From Oscillospiraceae bacterium (GTDB lineage: Bacteria; Bacillota; Clostridia; Oscillospirales; Ruminococcaceae): a stretch of DNA of 51,394 nucleotides. Below the pieces are notes generated by a model, which saw nothing but the letters and a program-made list of their open reading frames with translations, had not been told where the DNA came from and made no database searches. A program made the position numbers and the translations under genes. The stretch covers positions 1 through 51,394 of the forward strand of contig JAUNJC010000003.1 of NCBI GenBank assembly GCA_030523195.1, in the 5' to 3' direction. Shown one piece after another: positions 7,482-16,031 of the stretch (position 1 is the first letter of the stretch; each line of letters starts with the position of its first letter).

Positions 7482-8876
7482 ATGCAAATTTACAACACAT
7501 TGACCCGAAAAAAAGAGGAACTCATTCCCATTGAACCGAACCATGTCCGGATTTATGCTTGCGGACCGACGGTCTACAACTATATTCATATTGGCAATGC
7601 CCGTCCGATTTGTGCTTTTGATGTCCTGCGGCGGTATTTGCAATATCGTGGTTATGATGTCACTTATGTGCAGAATTTTACCGATGTCGATGATAAAATC
7701 ATCCGTCGTGCGAATGAGGAAGGCATTCCGTCCGTGGAACTTTCCGAACGCTATATTCAGGAATACAAGAAGGATGCACACGGCTTGAATGTCATGGATG
7801 CCGATGTACATCCGAAGGTGACCGAACATATGGATTTGATTATTGATTTGGTGAAAAAGCTGGTGGACAGTGGGCATGCCTATGAATCGAATGGGGATGT
7901 CTATTTCCGTACCGCCTCTTTTGCAGAGTATGGGAAGCTTTCCGGACAGCCAATGGAAGAATTACAGGCAGGAGCACGGATTGATGTGAACGACCAGAAG
8001 GAAAGTCCGTTGGATTTTGCAGTCTGGAAGGCTGCAAAACCGGGAGAACCATACTGGGAATCTCCGTGGGGAAAAGGGCGTCCGGGCTGGCATATTGAAT
8101 GTTCCGCCATGTCGAGCCATTACCTTGGGGAAACATTGGATTTGCACTGCGGCGGACAGGATTTGATTTTTCCGCACCATGAAAATGAAATCGCCCAGAG
8201 CGAGGCAGCAACGGGAAAGCCATTTTCACACTATTGGATGCACAATGGTTACATCAACATTGACAATAAGAAAATGTCAAAATCCCTTGGCAACTTTTTC
8301 ACGGTCAGAGAAGTGGCAGAGCAGTATGGCTATGAGGTTATTCGATATATGATGATTCAGGCACATTACCGTAGTCCGATTAACTATTGCAAGGAATTGT
8401 TGGACGCTTGCAAGGCATCTCTGGAACGGTTGTATACCTGCCGGGATACGCTGGATCGGGCGATAGCAGCAGCACCGGCTGGAGATTGTACAGAAACTGC
8501 CAAAGCAGTATTTGCTCAGAGAGAGCAGCAGTTTATTACAGCGATGGATGATGATTTAAATACGGCAGATGGGATGACTGCATTATTTGAATTAGCAAGA
8601 GATTTGAATCGCATGAGTGCGGATGCTGCAACCACAAAGGGACAGCTAGAAGCCGGTGCAAAGTTGTTTGATACCCTAACGAATGTACTGGGCATTTTGT
8701 ATCAGCGGAAACAGGAAGATGCTATTCCGGCAGAAGTACAAGAATTGGTAAATGCACGGGCAGCGGCCAGAAAGGCAAAGGATTTTGCAGAGGCAGACAG
8801 ACTCCGGGATGCAATTACAGCATTGGGCTATCGGGTCAAGGAGACCCGTCAGGGAACGCAGATTGAAAAGCTATGA
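7482..8876 (+). CDS. cysS: Cysteinyl-tRNA synthetase
   Basis: A 464-residue class I tRNA synthetase charging tRNA-Cys. The N-terminal catalytic domain carries CGPTVYN (zinc-binding Cys), the HIGH-type motif HIGNARP near residue 32, further zinc ligands in WHIECSAM and HHENE, and the KMSKS loop as KKMSKSLGN near 265-273. A helical C-terminal domain follows (about 310-464), with the usual ARKAKDFAEADRLRD segment. I chose ATG 7482 because MQIYNTLTRKKE is the usual N-terminus; ATG 7470, four codons upstream, lies directly against AAGGA and is less suitable. The T-box upstream of cysE probably controls this gene as well. Confidence 0.95.
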   Translation: MQIYNTLTRKKEELIPIEPNHVRIYACGPTVYNYIHIGNARPICAFDVLRRYLQYRGYDVTYVQNFTDVDDKIIRRANEEGIPSVELSERYIQEYKKDAHGLNVMDADVHPKVTEHMDLIIDLVKKLVDSGHAYESNGDVYFRTASFAEYGKLSGQPMEELQAGARIDVNDQKESPLDFAVWKAAKPGEPYWESPWGKGRPGWHIECSAMSSHYLGETLDLHCGGQDLIFPHHENEIAQSEAATGKPFSHYWMHNGYINIDNKKMSKSLGNFFTVREVAEQYGYEVIRYMMIQAHYRSPINYCKELLDACKASLERLYTCRDTLDRAIAAAPAGDCTETAKAVFAQREQQFITAMDDDLNTADGMTALFELARDLNRMSADAATTKGQLEAGAKLFDTLTNVLGILYQRKQEDAIPAEVQELVNARAAARKAKDFAEADRLRDAITALGYRVKETRQGTQIEKL

Positions 8877-8900
8877 TTGTAAGGAATCATATGCATAACA

Positions 8901-8969
8901 ATACAGCATAGTATTATGCTGTATGCTGTGTTTGGGATGGCAAATACCAGATAGGCTGTATTTGCCATC
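8901..8969 (+). other. Two hairpins after cysS
   Basis: ATACAGCATA pairs with TATGCTGTAT (8901-8924) and GATGGCAAATAC with GTATTTGCCATC (8936-8969). Neither has a T run. They may end or stabilise the cysE-cysS transcript. Confidence 0.5.
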
Positions 8970-9050
8970 GTGAACAGGATATGATTTGACTGCTGCTGCA
9001 TTAGATCCATTCATTCTATGCATAGGCAGTCATCGTTTGAAAGGAGTCGT

Positions 9051-9854
9051 ATGGCAAAATTAAACAAACGAAGTGTTTCCATTCTGTTGGTCATTCTCAT
9101 TGTTGCCTCTTTGCTGAGCCTGACTATGTTTTCCTGTACCGTTCAAATGGCACAGAATGACACTTATGTGGATATGAGTAATGCACATTTATTGCAGTTG
9201 GATTCGCCCTCTGATGAAGCTCCAGCTATGATTGTACACACTTCTGTGGGAGAGATTACTGCCGTCCTTTATCCGGAGGCAGCTCCAAACTATGTTGCAC
9301 AGTTTATAGAGTTGGCAGAAAAGGGATACTATGACGGAACGTATGTTTATCAGACGGAACCCGGGGCCTATTTTCGTGCCGGCAGCCCTAACGAAGACGG
9401 TTCTCTGGATGACCAGTTGGACGAAAGCCGTCAAAAAGTGGAGACGGAACTGACAGCGGATCTCTGGTCGTTCCGTGGGGCGTTTTGTGCCCCTGTGACG
9501 GAAAAGGAAAACAACTTTTTTAAGATGCTGTTTGGCAATGAAGCCTCTTATTGCGGGACACGTTTTTTGGTTTGCAATTCCATTGTATTCGATGAAGAAA
9601 CCAAAAATCAGATGCAAGAAACAGACGAAAGTGCAGATGCTGTTACAGATACGTTTTTGAGTTGGGGCGGTGTGCCAGATTGTTCTCAGCAGATGACCAT
9701 TTTTGCACAGGCATATGGAAAAGAAAGTTTTGAAGTGATTGATGCCATTTCCAACAGCACGCTTTCTGAAGAACCGATTCTCATTGAAAAGATTGAAATT
9801 ACCAATTGGAGCAAAACCAATCAAGATACGTTTGTACCAGAAAATAGTGTTTGA
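9051..9854 (+). CDS. Degenerate cyclophilin-like membrane-anchored protein
   Basis: A 267-residue protein with an uncleaved anchor or signal peptide (about 8-30, followed by FSC). ATG 9051 follows AAAGGAG at 4-base spacing. The extracytoplasmic part resembles a cyclophilin: VHTSVGEITAVLYPEAAPNYVAQFIELAEKGYYDGTYVYQ aligns with the start of the PPIase fold, in 20-residue halves that match the neighbour's TIKIKVFSDLLPEACENFV...GYYDELLFHRV. The key FHRV arginine is replaced by VYQTE, and the later MIQGGD motif reads YFRAGSP. It is therefore probably not an active proline isomerase, but may keep a chaperone or binding role. The functional-looking paralogue follows at 10080, but with its own promoter. 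Confidence 0.72.
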   Translation: MAKLNKRSVSILLVILIVASLLSLTMFSCTVQMAQNDTYVDMSNAHLLQLDSPSDEAPAMIVHTSVGEITAVLYPEAAPNYVAQFIELAEKGYYDGTYVYQTEPGAYFRAGSPNEDGSLDDQLDESRQKVETELTADLWSFRGAFCAPVTEKENNFFKMLFGNEASYCGTRFLVCNSIVFDEETKNQMQETDESADAVTDTFLSWGGVPDCSQQMTIFAQAYGKESFEVIDAISNSTLSEEPILIEKIEITNWSKTNQDTFVPENSV

Positions 9855-9986
9855 TTTTTCTGTAAAAGCTGTGAAGAAACCGGAAATTTTTTCTTGTTTT
9901 GTGCGGCGTTGTGACGAAAGTAAAATTGTTTTTCAAAGGCTTTCCGTCAAATATGACAAACCAGCAGAAAAAATTTGGATGGATAC

Positions 9987-10015
9987 TTTACAAGCTTTAA
10001 AAAATCGTGTATAAT
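9987..10015 (+). promoter_or_regulatory. Promoter of the PPIase lipoprotein gene
   Basis: TTTACA (9987-9992) and TATAAT (10010-10015) with a 17-base spacer, 65 bases before the start codon. Confidence 0.8.
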
Positions 10016-10079
10016 AAAAGGTGTTCTTATGTAAACTATGCGTAATAGACAAGCAATATGGACAAACTGAGGTGAGAAT

Positions 10080-10826
10080 ATGAAACGCATTCCTGCATGT
10101 TTGCTGAGCGGTGTATTGTTGCTGGAAAGTTTGACAGGTTGTGCTGGCAAACAGGAAGCAGTAGCGGTAAGAAATTTTACTGCACCGGAAAAAGGGGAAG
10201 AATTGGTTGTCATTCAGGTAAAAGATTATGGTACAATTAAAATAAAAGTATTTTCTGATTTGCTGCCGGAAGCATGTGAAAATTTTGTTACGCATGCGAA
10301 AGAGGGCTATTATGATGAATTGTTGTTCCACCGTGTGATTGAAAACTTTATGATTCAGGGCGGTGATCCAAAGGGAAATGGAACTGGCGGAGAGAGCATC
10401 TGGGGCGGCAAATTTGATGGCGGTACCGATCCTTCCCTGATTCATGTGCGCGGTGCTGTTGCTTATGCAAACAATGATGGAACCGATACAGACGGGAGTC
10501 AGTTCTATATTGTCACCGGTGGTCCGGTATCGTTGAAAACATTGGAGGAATATGAGGCACATGGCGATGGTGCTTACAGTGAAGAACAGAAAGAACTTTA
10601 TACTACGCTTGGCGGTGCACCGTGGTTGGATGGAAACTACACGGTGTTTGGACAGGTTGTAGATGGTCTGGATGTTGCCATTGCCATTTCAGAAATCACA
10701 GACAAAAATAGCGATGATAAGCCGTATACGTCTGTTGTCATGGAATCTGTGACGGTGGAGCCGTATGACGGCTGGGAACTGCACTGGTATGCTTCGGGGG
10801 ATGAAACATCAAATGATGCAGCATAG
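10080..10826 (+). CDS. Cyclophilin-type peptidyl-prolyl isomerase lipoprotein
   Basis: A 248-residue exported lipoprotein. The signal peptide ends in the lipobox LTGC (Cys20), so it should be anchored to the outer face of the membrane. The cyclophilin domain (about 42-225) shows the active-site blocks LLFHRVIENFMIQGGDP and, later, GAVAYAN and GSQFYI, the residues that bind and isomerise proline peptides. An insertion of about 20 residues (TLEEYEAHGDGAYSEEQKEL) precedes the final substrate-binding part (GNYTVFGQVVDGLDV), as in other Gram-positive secreted cyclophilins. ATG 10080 follows GAGGTGAGAAT. It probably helps fold exported proteins, which this fibre-degrading organism makes in number. 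Confidence 0.92.
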   Translation: MKRIPACLLSGVLLLESLTGCAGKQEAVAVRNFTAPEKGEELVVIQVKDYGTIKIKVFSDLLPEACENFVTHAKEGYYDELLFHRVIENFMIQGGDPKGNGTGGESIWGGKFDGGTDPSLIHVRGAVAYANNDGTDTDGSQFYIVTGGPVSLKTLEEYEAHGDGAYSEEQKELYTTLGGAPWLDGNYTVFGQVVDGLDVAIAISEITDKNSDDKPYTSVVMESVTVEPYDGWELHWYASGDETSNDAA

Positions 10827-10910
10827 AAAAAATAAACAGTACAGTCCATTTGCGGCTGCGAGAAAAAGAGAAAAAGATAGGCCGTATCAGATGCAAAAGG
10901 AGAGAATAAA

Positions 10911-12194
10911 GTGGATAAATTTGTAATTCATGGCGGACATCGGCTTTCTGGTGAAATCGAAGTTAGTGGGGCAAAAAATGCAGCAGTTGCTCTGATTCCA
11001 GCGGTTTTGCTGTGTGATGAACCTTGTATATTGGAGAATGTACCAGAAATTAGTGATGTTTCCATTAGTTTGCGAATTCTGTATGAGATGGGAGCAAAAG
11101 TAGACTATCTTAATCGGACGACAGTTCGGATTTCGACAGTTGGGTTGAAAAATTTCTGTGTACCATACGAAAGTGCTAGAAGAATGCGAGCATCCTATTA
11201 TTTTCTGGGTGCCTTGCTTGGAAAATTTGGAAGAGCAAGGGTGTCGATGCCGGGCGGATGTCCGCTGGGCGATCGTCCGATTGATCAGCATTTGAAAGCA
11301 TTTGCAGCACTGGGGGCAAAGTGTAATATTCAGCATGGTATGGTCGATTTGGTTGCGGAAAAACTGACAGGCAGTCAGATTTACTTAGATGTTGTTTCTG
11401 TTGGGGCAACAATGAATGCTATGTTGGCAGCCGTTCGGGCAGAGGGTTTGACGGTGATTGAAAATGCGGCAAAGGAACCGCACATTGTAGATCTTGCAAA
11501 TTTCCTGAACTCTATGGGGGCAGACATCATGGGGGCAGGAACCGATGTGATCAAGATTCGAGGCGTACAGCGTCTGCATGGTACCACGTATTCTGTCATT
11601 CCGGATCAGATTGAAGCTGGTACTTTCATGATTGCAGCAGCTGCGACTCATGGAGATGTACTGGTGAAAAATGTGATTCCCAAGCATTTGGAACCGATTA
11701 CCATGAAATTGCGGAAAATTGGAGTCAATGTAGAAGAATTTGACGACAGCGTGCGGATTTGGGTAGATGGTCCGCTGGTACGGACAAATGTTAAAACCAT
11801 GCCGCATCCGGGTTTCCCAACGGATATGCAGCCGCAGATCACAACGCTGCTGACACTGGCAGAGGGAACCAGTATTATTACAGAAGGTGTCTGGGAACAG
11901 CGATTCCGCTATGTGGATGAATTGCGGCGTATGGGAGCAGATATTTCTGTAGATGGAAAAGTGGCAGTTGTAGAGGGAACAGGAAAGCTAACGGGTGCAC
12001 CAGTGAAGGCATGTGATTTGCGTGCAGGTGCTGCATTGATTATTGCAGGGTTAGCAGCGCGTGGTGTTACAGAAATTGAAGACATCTATCACATTGAACG
12101 TGGTTATTCCTGTCTGGATGAGAAACTGCGGCAGGTGGGGGCAGAAATCGAAAAGGTTTCCACACCGGTTTCTACACTGCGGGAAGCGTTGTAA
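10911..12194 (+). CDS. murA: UDP-N-acetylglucosamine 1-carboxyvinyltransferase
   Basis: A 427-residue cytoplasmic enzyme that transfers enolpyruvate from PEP to UDP-GlcNAc, the first committed step of peptidoglycan synthesis. The GTG start at 10911 follows AAAGGAGAG. SGAKNAAVALIPA near residue 19 carries the substrate-binding Lys. The catalytic Cys is Cys117 in PGGCPLGDRP, so a fosfomycin-sensitive type is expected. The whole EPSP-synthase-like double domain is present to the C-terminal IYHIERGYSCLDEKL motif. Only one murA copy is in this window. It ends in two strong terminators, so it is probably transcribed alone or with the upstream PPIase gene. Confidence 0.96.
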   Translation: MDKFVIHGGHRLSGEIEVSGAKNAAVALIPAVLLCDEPCILENVPEISDVSISLRILYEMGAKVDYLNRTTVRISTVGLKNFCVPYESARRMRASYYFLGALLGKFGRARVSMPGGCPLGDRPIDQHLKAFAALGAKCNIQHGMVDLVAEKLTGSQIYLDVVSVGATMNAMLAAVRAEGLTVIENAAKEPHIVDLANFLNSMGADIMGAGTDVIKIRGVQRLHGTTYSVIPDQIEAGTFMIAAAATHGDVLVKNVIPKHLEPITMKLRKIGVNVEEFDDSVRIWVDGPLVRTNVKTMPHPGFPTDMQPQITTLLTLAEGTSIITEGVWEQRFRYVDELRRMGADISVDGKVAVVEGTGKLTGAPVKACDLRAGAALIIAGLAARGVTEIEDIYHIERGYSCLDEKLRQVGAEIEKVSTPVSTLREAL

Positions 12195-12265
12195 AAAATA
12201 GAAGGGTGCGGTTTGACAGAGCAAAGATGCAAGATTGGTTCTGTGTGACCGCAGCCAAAGCAGCT

Positions 12266-12295
12266 GCCCTCTTTTTTAGGAAGAGGGCATTTTTG
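12266..12295 (+). terminator. Terminator after murA (first)
   Basis: GCCCTCTT and AAGAGGGC pair around a 7-base loop and are followed by ATTTTTG, about 70 bases after the murA stop. Confidence 0.85.
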
Positions 12296-12308
12296 ATGAA
12301 CGGATGAA

Positions 12309-12331
12309 AAAACAGCCGAGCGGCTGTTTTT
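12309..12331 (+). terminator. Terminator after murA (second)
   Basis: AAAACAGCCG and CGGCTGTTTT form a tight stem with a 2-base loop and end in five T residues, 28 bases before the next gene. Confidence 0.7.
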
Positions 12332-12358
12332 GGAAACAAGACGAAGGATGAAACTTCT

Positions 12359-13138
12359 ATGGCAAAATTTTATACACTCTTTAGTTCCAGTTCTGGCAAT
12401 GCTGCTTATCTGGGCAATGAAAAAGCTGGGATTCTCTTTGATATTGGTGTTTCCTGCCGAAGACTTTGTCAAGCTTTGCAGGCACGTGATATTTCACCCC
12501 AAGCGGTACAGGCAATCTGTATCACACATACGCATCGTGACCATATTGCCGGGCTGCGTGTCTTTTTGAAGCAATATCCGATTCCGCTTTGCGGTACGAT
12601 GGAAACACTGCATGAATTGGCAGAACACCTCTGTATAGACGTGCCTTTGATTCCCATGGAGCAAACACAAATCATCTCCGACAACTGGGAAATCACACCT
12701 TTTTCGACACCGCATGACGCTGCTGGCAGCTGCGGATACCGTGTCCGTACAGCAGATGACCGTACTTGTGCGGTTTGTACGGATTTGGGAGAAGTGACAC
12801 AAGCAGTGCGAGAAGGTGTGCAGGGCTGCGATTTGGTATTATTGGAATCCAATTATGAGGAATCCATGCTGAAAAATGGTTCCTATCCAGCATTTTTGAA
12901 GACACGGATACAAGGCAAAGAGGGGCATCTATCCAATGCGGATAGTGCTGCTTTTGCTAGACAATTGGTTGAAACTGGTACGACAAGGCTGATTTTGGGA
13001 CATTTGAGCCAGCACAACAATACGCCAAACTGTGCAGAGCAGGCGGCTTTGTCAGGTCTTTCGGGGATGCAGCGAAATCGGGATTATCTCTTGCAGGTTG
13101 CTGCGCCGACCGGGTTGGAAAAGGCGGTGATTTTTTGA
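12359..13138 (+). CDS. WalJ/YycJ-type metallo-beta-lactamase-fold hydrolase
   Basis: A 259-residue cytoplasmic protein of the metallo-beta-lactamase fold. The N-terminal FYTLFSSSSGNAAYLG and the metal motif THTHRDHIAGL (HxHxDH, near residues 58-63) are typical of the YycJ/WalJ subgroup, as is LESNYEESML further on. A C-terminal GHLSQHNN supplies a further metal-ligand His. Family members in Firmicutes act as exonucleases linked to DNA repair or to the WalKR two-component system; no walR or walK gene is present here. The stop codon is one base before rlmH, and WalJ-RlmH is a known gene neighbourhood in Firmicutes. Confidence 0.88.
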   Translation: MAKFYTLFSSSSGNAAYLGNEKAGILFDIGVSCRRLCQALQARDISPQAVQAICITHTHRDHIAGLRVFLKQYPIPLCGTMETLHELAEHLCIDVPLIPMEQTQIISDNWEITPFSTPHDAAGSCGYRVRTADDRTCAVCTDLGEVTQAVREGVQGCDLVLLESNYEESMLKNGSYPAFLKTRIQGKEGHLSNADSAAFARQLVETGTTRLILGHLSQHNNTPNCAEQAALSGLSGMQRNRDYLLQVAAPTGLEKAVIF

Positions 13139-13139
13139 G

Positions 13140-13616
13140 ATGCAGTTGATACAGCTTTTGACCTATGGCAAGCTGAAAGAACCGTATTTGCGGGCAGCTT
13201 GTGCCGAATATGAAAAACGGCTTTCTCGTTTCTGTAAATTGCGGTGTGTGGAGTTAGAGCCGGTTTCTTTGCCAGAACGGCCGTCTGAAAAAGAGATCAC
13301 AGCCGCATTGGAAAAAGAGGCACAGCCATTGTTAAAGCGAAAAAAGGGCTTTACAATTGCAATGTGCATAGAGGGAAAACAGCTGGACAGTCCGCAGTTT
13401 GCAAAGTTATTGCAGCGTGCTGCTGTGCAGGGAGAGACGGCTGTGACATTGTTGATTGGCAGTTCCTATGGACTAGCAGAATGTGTGAAGCAGGCGGCAG
13501 ATTTGCGGCTTTCTATGTCGGCAATGACCTTTCCGCATCAATTGGCAAGGGTGATGTTGCTGGAACAGATTTATAGAGGATATCAGATTTTAGGGGGCAG
13601 TCCCTATCATAAGTAG
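13140..13616 (+). CDS. rlmH: 23S rRNA (pseudouridine1915-N3)-methyltransferase
   Basis: A 158-residue SPOUT-class methyltransferase that modifies pseudouridine 1915 in helix 69 of 23S rRNA with S-adenosylmethionine. The length equals the family norm. The knotted C-terminal half shows the SAM-binding IGSSYGL (near 103-109) and the invariant tail SMSAMTFPHQLARVMLLEQI followed by YRG and GGSPYHK. ATG 13140 lies one base after the upstream stop, so it relies on coupled translation. Confidence 0.96.
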   Translation: MQLIQLLTYGKLKEPYLRAACAEYEKRLSRFCKLRCVELEPVSLPERPSEKEITAALEKEAQPLLKRKKGFTIAMCIEGKQLDSPQFAKLLQRAAVQGETAVTLLIGSSYGLAECVKQAADLRLSMSAMTFPHQLARVMLLEQIYRGYQILGGSPYHK

Positions 13617-13681
13617 ATTCATGTGGATTGGATTATGTTCGTTAGAGAGGGCAATTTTTGATTTTATGTGAGGTGTTTTTT

Positions 13682-14299
13682 ATGAAAGAAACCGCAATGA
13701 CCATTGCCTATGCAGTGGGACGAAATCTATATTTAAATTTGACAAATCGCTGTCCCTGTGCTTGTACATTTTGTATTCGCACTATGGGCAATACTGCCTA
13801 TGGTTCTGACCCGTTGTGGCTGGAGCACGAACCGAGTTGGGAAGAAGTGAAAGCTGCACTGGATGCCATAGATGTTTGTGCTTATGACGAGGTGGTTTTC
13901 TGCGGATTTGGCGAGCCAACAGAGCGGTTGGAGCTGCTCTGCCAGACAGCGGATTATTTGAAACAGGAACGAAGTGTACGCTGCATTCGATTGAACACCA
14001 ATGGACTTTCCGATTTGCTGCACAATCGGAAGACGGCACAGGATTTGCAGGGGCGTGTGGATATTGTTTCTATTAGCCTGAACGCTGGCACAGAGGAAGC
14101 CTATTTGAAGGTGACTCGTCCGATTTATAAAGAGGCAGCATTTTCTGCTTTGCAGCAGTTTGCAGCCGACTGCAAGCAGTATGTTCCAAAGGTGATGTAT
14201 AGCGTCGTAGATGTACTGCCGAAAGAAGAGCTGGAAGCTGCACAGGCATTGGCAGACCGGCAGGGAATCCATTTGCGTGTACGGAAATTTGATACATGA
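13682..14299 (+). CDS. Radical SAM protein, TatD-linked type
   Basis: A 205-residue short radical SAM protein. The 4Fe-4S cluster motif CX3CX2C is seen in NRCPCACTFCIR near residue 20. FCGFGEPTERLELL matches the GEP SAM-binding block, and LNTNGL and VSISLNAGTEEAY follow as in activase-like radical SAM enzymes. The compact length and the RPIY...VPKVMYSVVD segment fit the TatD-associated radical SAM family, but no tatD gene is next to it here. Substrate unknown. ATG 13682 follows GAGGTG; an earlier in-frame ATG at 13658 lacks a ribosome site. A strong terminator follows. Confidence 0.85.
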   Translation: MKETAMTIAYAVGRNLYLNLTNRCPCACTFCIRTMGNTAYGSDPLWLEHEPSWEEVKAALDAIDVCAYDEVVFCGFGEPTERLELLCQTADYLKQERSVRCIRLNTNGLSDLLHNRKTAQDLQGRVDIVSISLNAGTEEAYLKVTRPIYKEAAFSALQQFAADCKQYVPKVMYSVVDVLPKEELEAAQALADRQGIHLRVRKFDT

Positions 14300-14326
14300 T
14301 GGGGAATGCTGCGATAATGATACCAT

Positions 14327-14367
14327 AAAAAAGTCGCATCTGGTTTTGGAATCAGATGCGACTTTTT
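14327..14367. terminator. Bidirectional terminator between convergent genes
   Basis: AAGTCGCATCTG and CAGATGCGACTT pair as a 12-bp stem flanked by A and T runs on both sides. It can serve the radical SAM gene (plus) and the operon ending at 14419 (minus). Confidence 0.92.
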
Positions 14368-14418
14368 ATTTTTGGAAACGGCAACAATTCTTTTGGTGTT
14401 TGGATATAAATCAAAATA

Positions 14419-15129
14419 TCAATTAATAGAGGCATCTATTTTCATTTCCTCACGTATTTCTTGTGCGTTCATTTTAAGATACTTATAGTTGGATTGTTCT
14501 GCTTTCTCTAAATAAAAATTTAGTTTAGAAGAATGAATCCGATATAAAACATGCAGAGCCGCAATCTTTTGGTATTCGTCTTGATATTCATTATTCTGAA
14601 ACTTTTTTCTTTCCCAAAACGCAATGGCATATTTTTCAGCTTCTTCGGGATAAATATCAGCTAACGCTATTAATGCCATTCTTTCCGTATATTCATCTTC
14701 CACTACAAGAAAATCATAGATTAATTTTTGAAGATCGTCATTCCCTTTGTAATTGTTTAAATGCTCTGCAAATTGCCATTTTGCATTTGTATAACCTGTT
14801 TTTAAACTGCATCTGCACAATAAGGAGAACCATTCGTTGTGTTTTTCTAATTCTGTAAGGAGCAAGCTGCCTTCGTTATCTCTTGCAATAACATACAATA
14901 AATCATCAATTACTTGATTTGTAGCGGTTGCAACGGAATTATTTTTGATAAAACTGAGGGCATAGGAAAACATTTTATCATATTTATTACAAAAGCACCA
15001 TTCGCCATTATCATTTTCCTCTGTTCTTTCAGGATAATTTATTTTTGCCCACAACTTAAATGCATTGACACTTATGTGTAACTTAAACGCATGGATTTTT
15101 ATGCGTAAATTACTTTTCTTATTCATCAT
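14419..15129 (-). CDS. Hypothetical protein, helical, AT-rich gene
   Basis: A 236-residue protein of no family I recognise. I chose the ATG at 15127-15129, six bases after GGAG; an ATG four codons upstream overlaps that ribosome site. There is no signal peptide or membrane segment. The N-terminus is basic (NKKSNLRIKIHAFKLHISVN). The rest alternates short helices with acidic loops, and pairs such as VEDEYTERMALIALADIYPEEAEKYA look like HEAT-type repeats, as in small HEAT-repeat or immunity-like proteins. That is a guess from pattern only. Its AT content is clearly higher than that of the neighbouring aguA/aguB genes, so it may have been gained separately. It is last in a run of minus-strand genes. 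Confidence 0.65.
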   Translation of the reverse strand: MMNKKSNLRIKIHAFKLHISVNAFKLWAKINYPERTEENDNGEWCFCNKYDKMFSYALSFIKNNSVATATNQVIDDLLYVIARDNEGSLLLTELEKHNEWFSLLCRCSLKTGYTNAKWQFAEHLNNYKGNDDLQKLIYDFLVVEDEYTERMALIALADIYPEEAEKYAIAFWERKKFQNNEYQDEYQKIAALHVLYRIHSSKLNFYLEKAEQSNYKYLKMNAQEIREEMKIDASIN

Positions 15130-15187
15130 GATATTCTCCAATTTATAGACAATGCGAAATTAAATTCTAATTTATTTTAAATTATAT

Positions 15188-16000
15188 TTACTGAATAATA
15201 TTCTGCGTGAGCCACCGAGCAACGCCATCCTTCTCGTTAGATAAAATAATGGCTGTAGCGTATTTTTTTAAATCTTCATGCGCATTTTCAACAGCATAAC
15301 TTTCGTCAGCCAATTCAAACAGATCCATGTCATTTTTTCCATCGCCAAAGGCAACTATTTTTTCACATCCTAATAATGCTTTTAATTGTCTGGCGGCATT
15401 TGCTTTTGAGGCATTGAAAGGCATGATCTCCAGCCATTGTTCATTTGTATAGATATCTGTCTGATAGACACAATGAAATCGACTTTTATATTTTTCATAC
15501 AACGGTTGCAGTTTGTGTGGGGCATCAATACAAGTGATATAGAAAAGGTTTCCTGCTTTTAGGTCAGTCACTGCGTCTACTGCATTCGTACGAATATCCC
15601 CTTTTCTGCTGTTAAGAAATTTCTGCATTCCCGTTGTACACAATGTAGGTACAAAGGAAAATTTCTCTTTTCCATCTATATAAGCATATACGATGGGATA
15701 AACTTTATTTTGAAACAGGTCGTCTAACAATTCATTAGCCGAATGATCAAAATAGTTTGCAATTAAGATGTCTTTTGTTGCATTATCCATTACAAATGCA
15801 CCGTTGTATACAATGAGCGGAATTTTTGCAAGGATTCCCGCAGTTGCTTTTTGTGCAGTGATCAAAGACCGAGCAGTTGCATAGGAAAAAAACATACCTC
15901 GTTCCGTCAAATCATTTATTACCTTATTTGTAAAGGCTGAAGTTCTCTCATTGTTTCTTAATAATGTGCCATCCAAATCGGATACATATAGCGTTTTCAT
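15188..16000 (-). CDS. Cof-type HAD-superfamily phosphatase
   Basis: A 270-residue cytoplasmic phosphatase of the Cof/YbjI branch of the HAD superfamily. The N-terminal DLDGTLL carries the nucleophile Asp and acid/base Asp. SYATARS follows as motif II, a lysine lies in the MPFNASKANAARQL region, and the metal-binding motif is FGDGKNDMDLFELA near residue 218. The ENAHEDLKKYA and NEKDGVARWL C-terminal pattern is also usual. Members remove phosphate from sugar phosphates, FMN or other small metabolites; the substrate here is unknown. It lies 31 bases after the GNAT gene on the same strand. Confidence 0.9.
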   Translation of the reverse strand: MKTLYVSDLDGTLLRNNERTSAFTNKVINDLTERGMFFSYATARSLITAQKATAGILAKIPLIVYNGAFVMDNATKDILIANYFDHSANELLDDLFQNKVYPIVYAYIDGKEKFSFVPTLCTTGMQKFLNSRKGDIRTNAVDAVTDLKAGNLFYITCIDAPHKLQPLYEKYKSRFHCVYQTDIYTNEQWLEIMPFNASKANAARQLKALLGCEKIVAFGDGKNDMDLFELADESYAVENAHEDLKKYATAIILSNEKDGVARWLTQNIIQ

Positions 16001-16031
16001 ACTTCACCTGCCATTTCTGCACTGAATTGCA

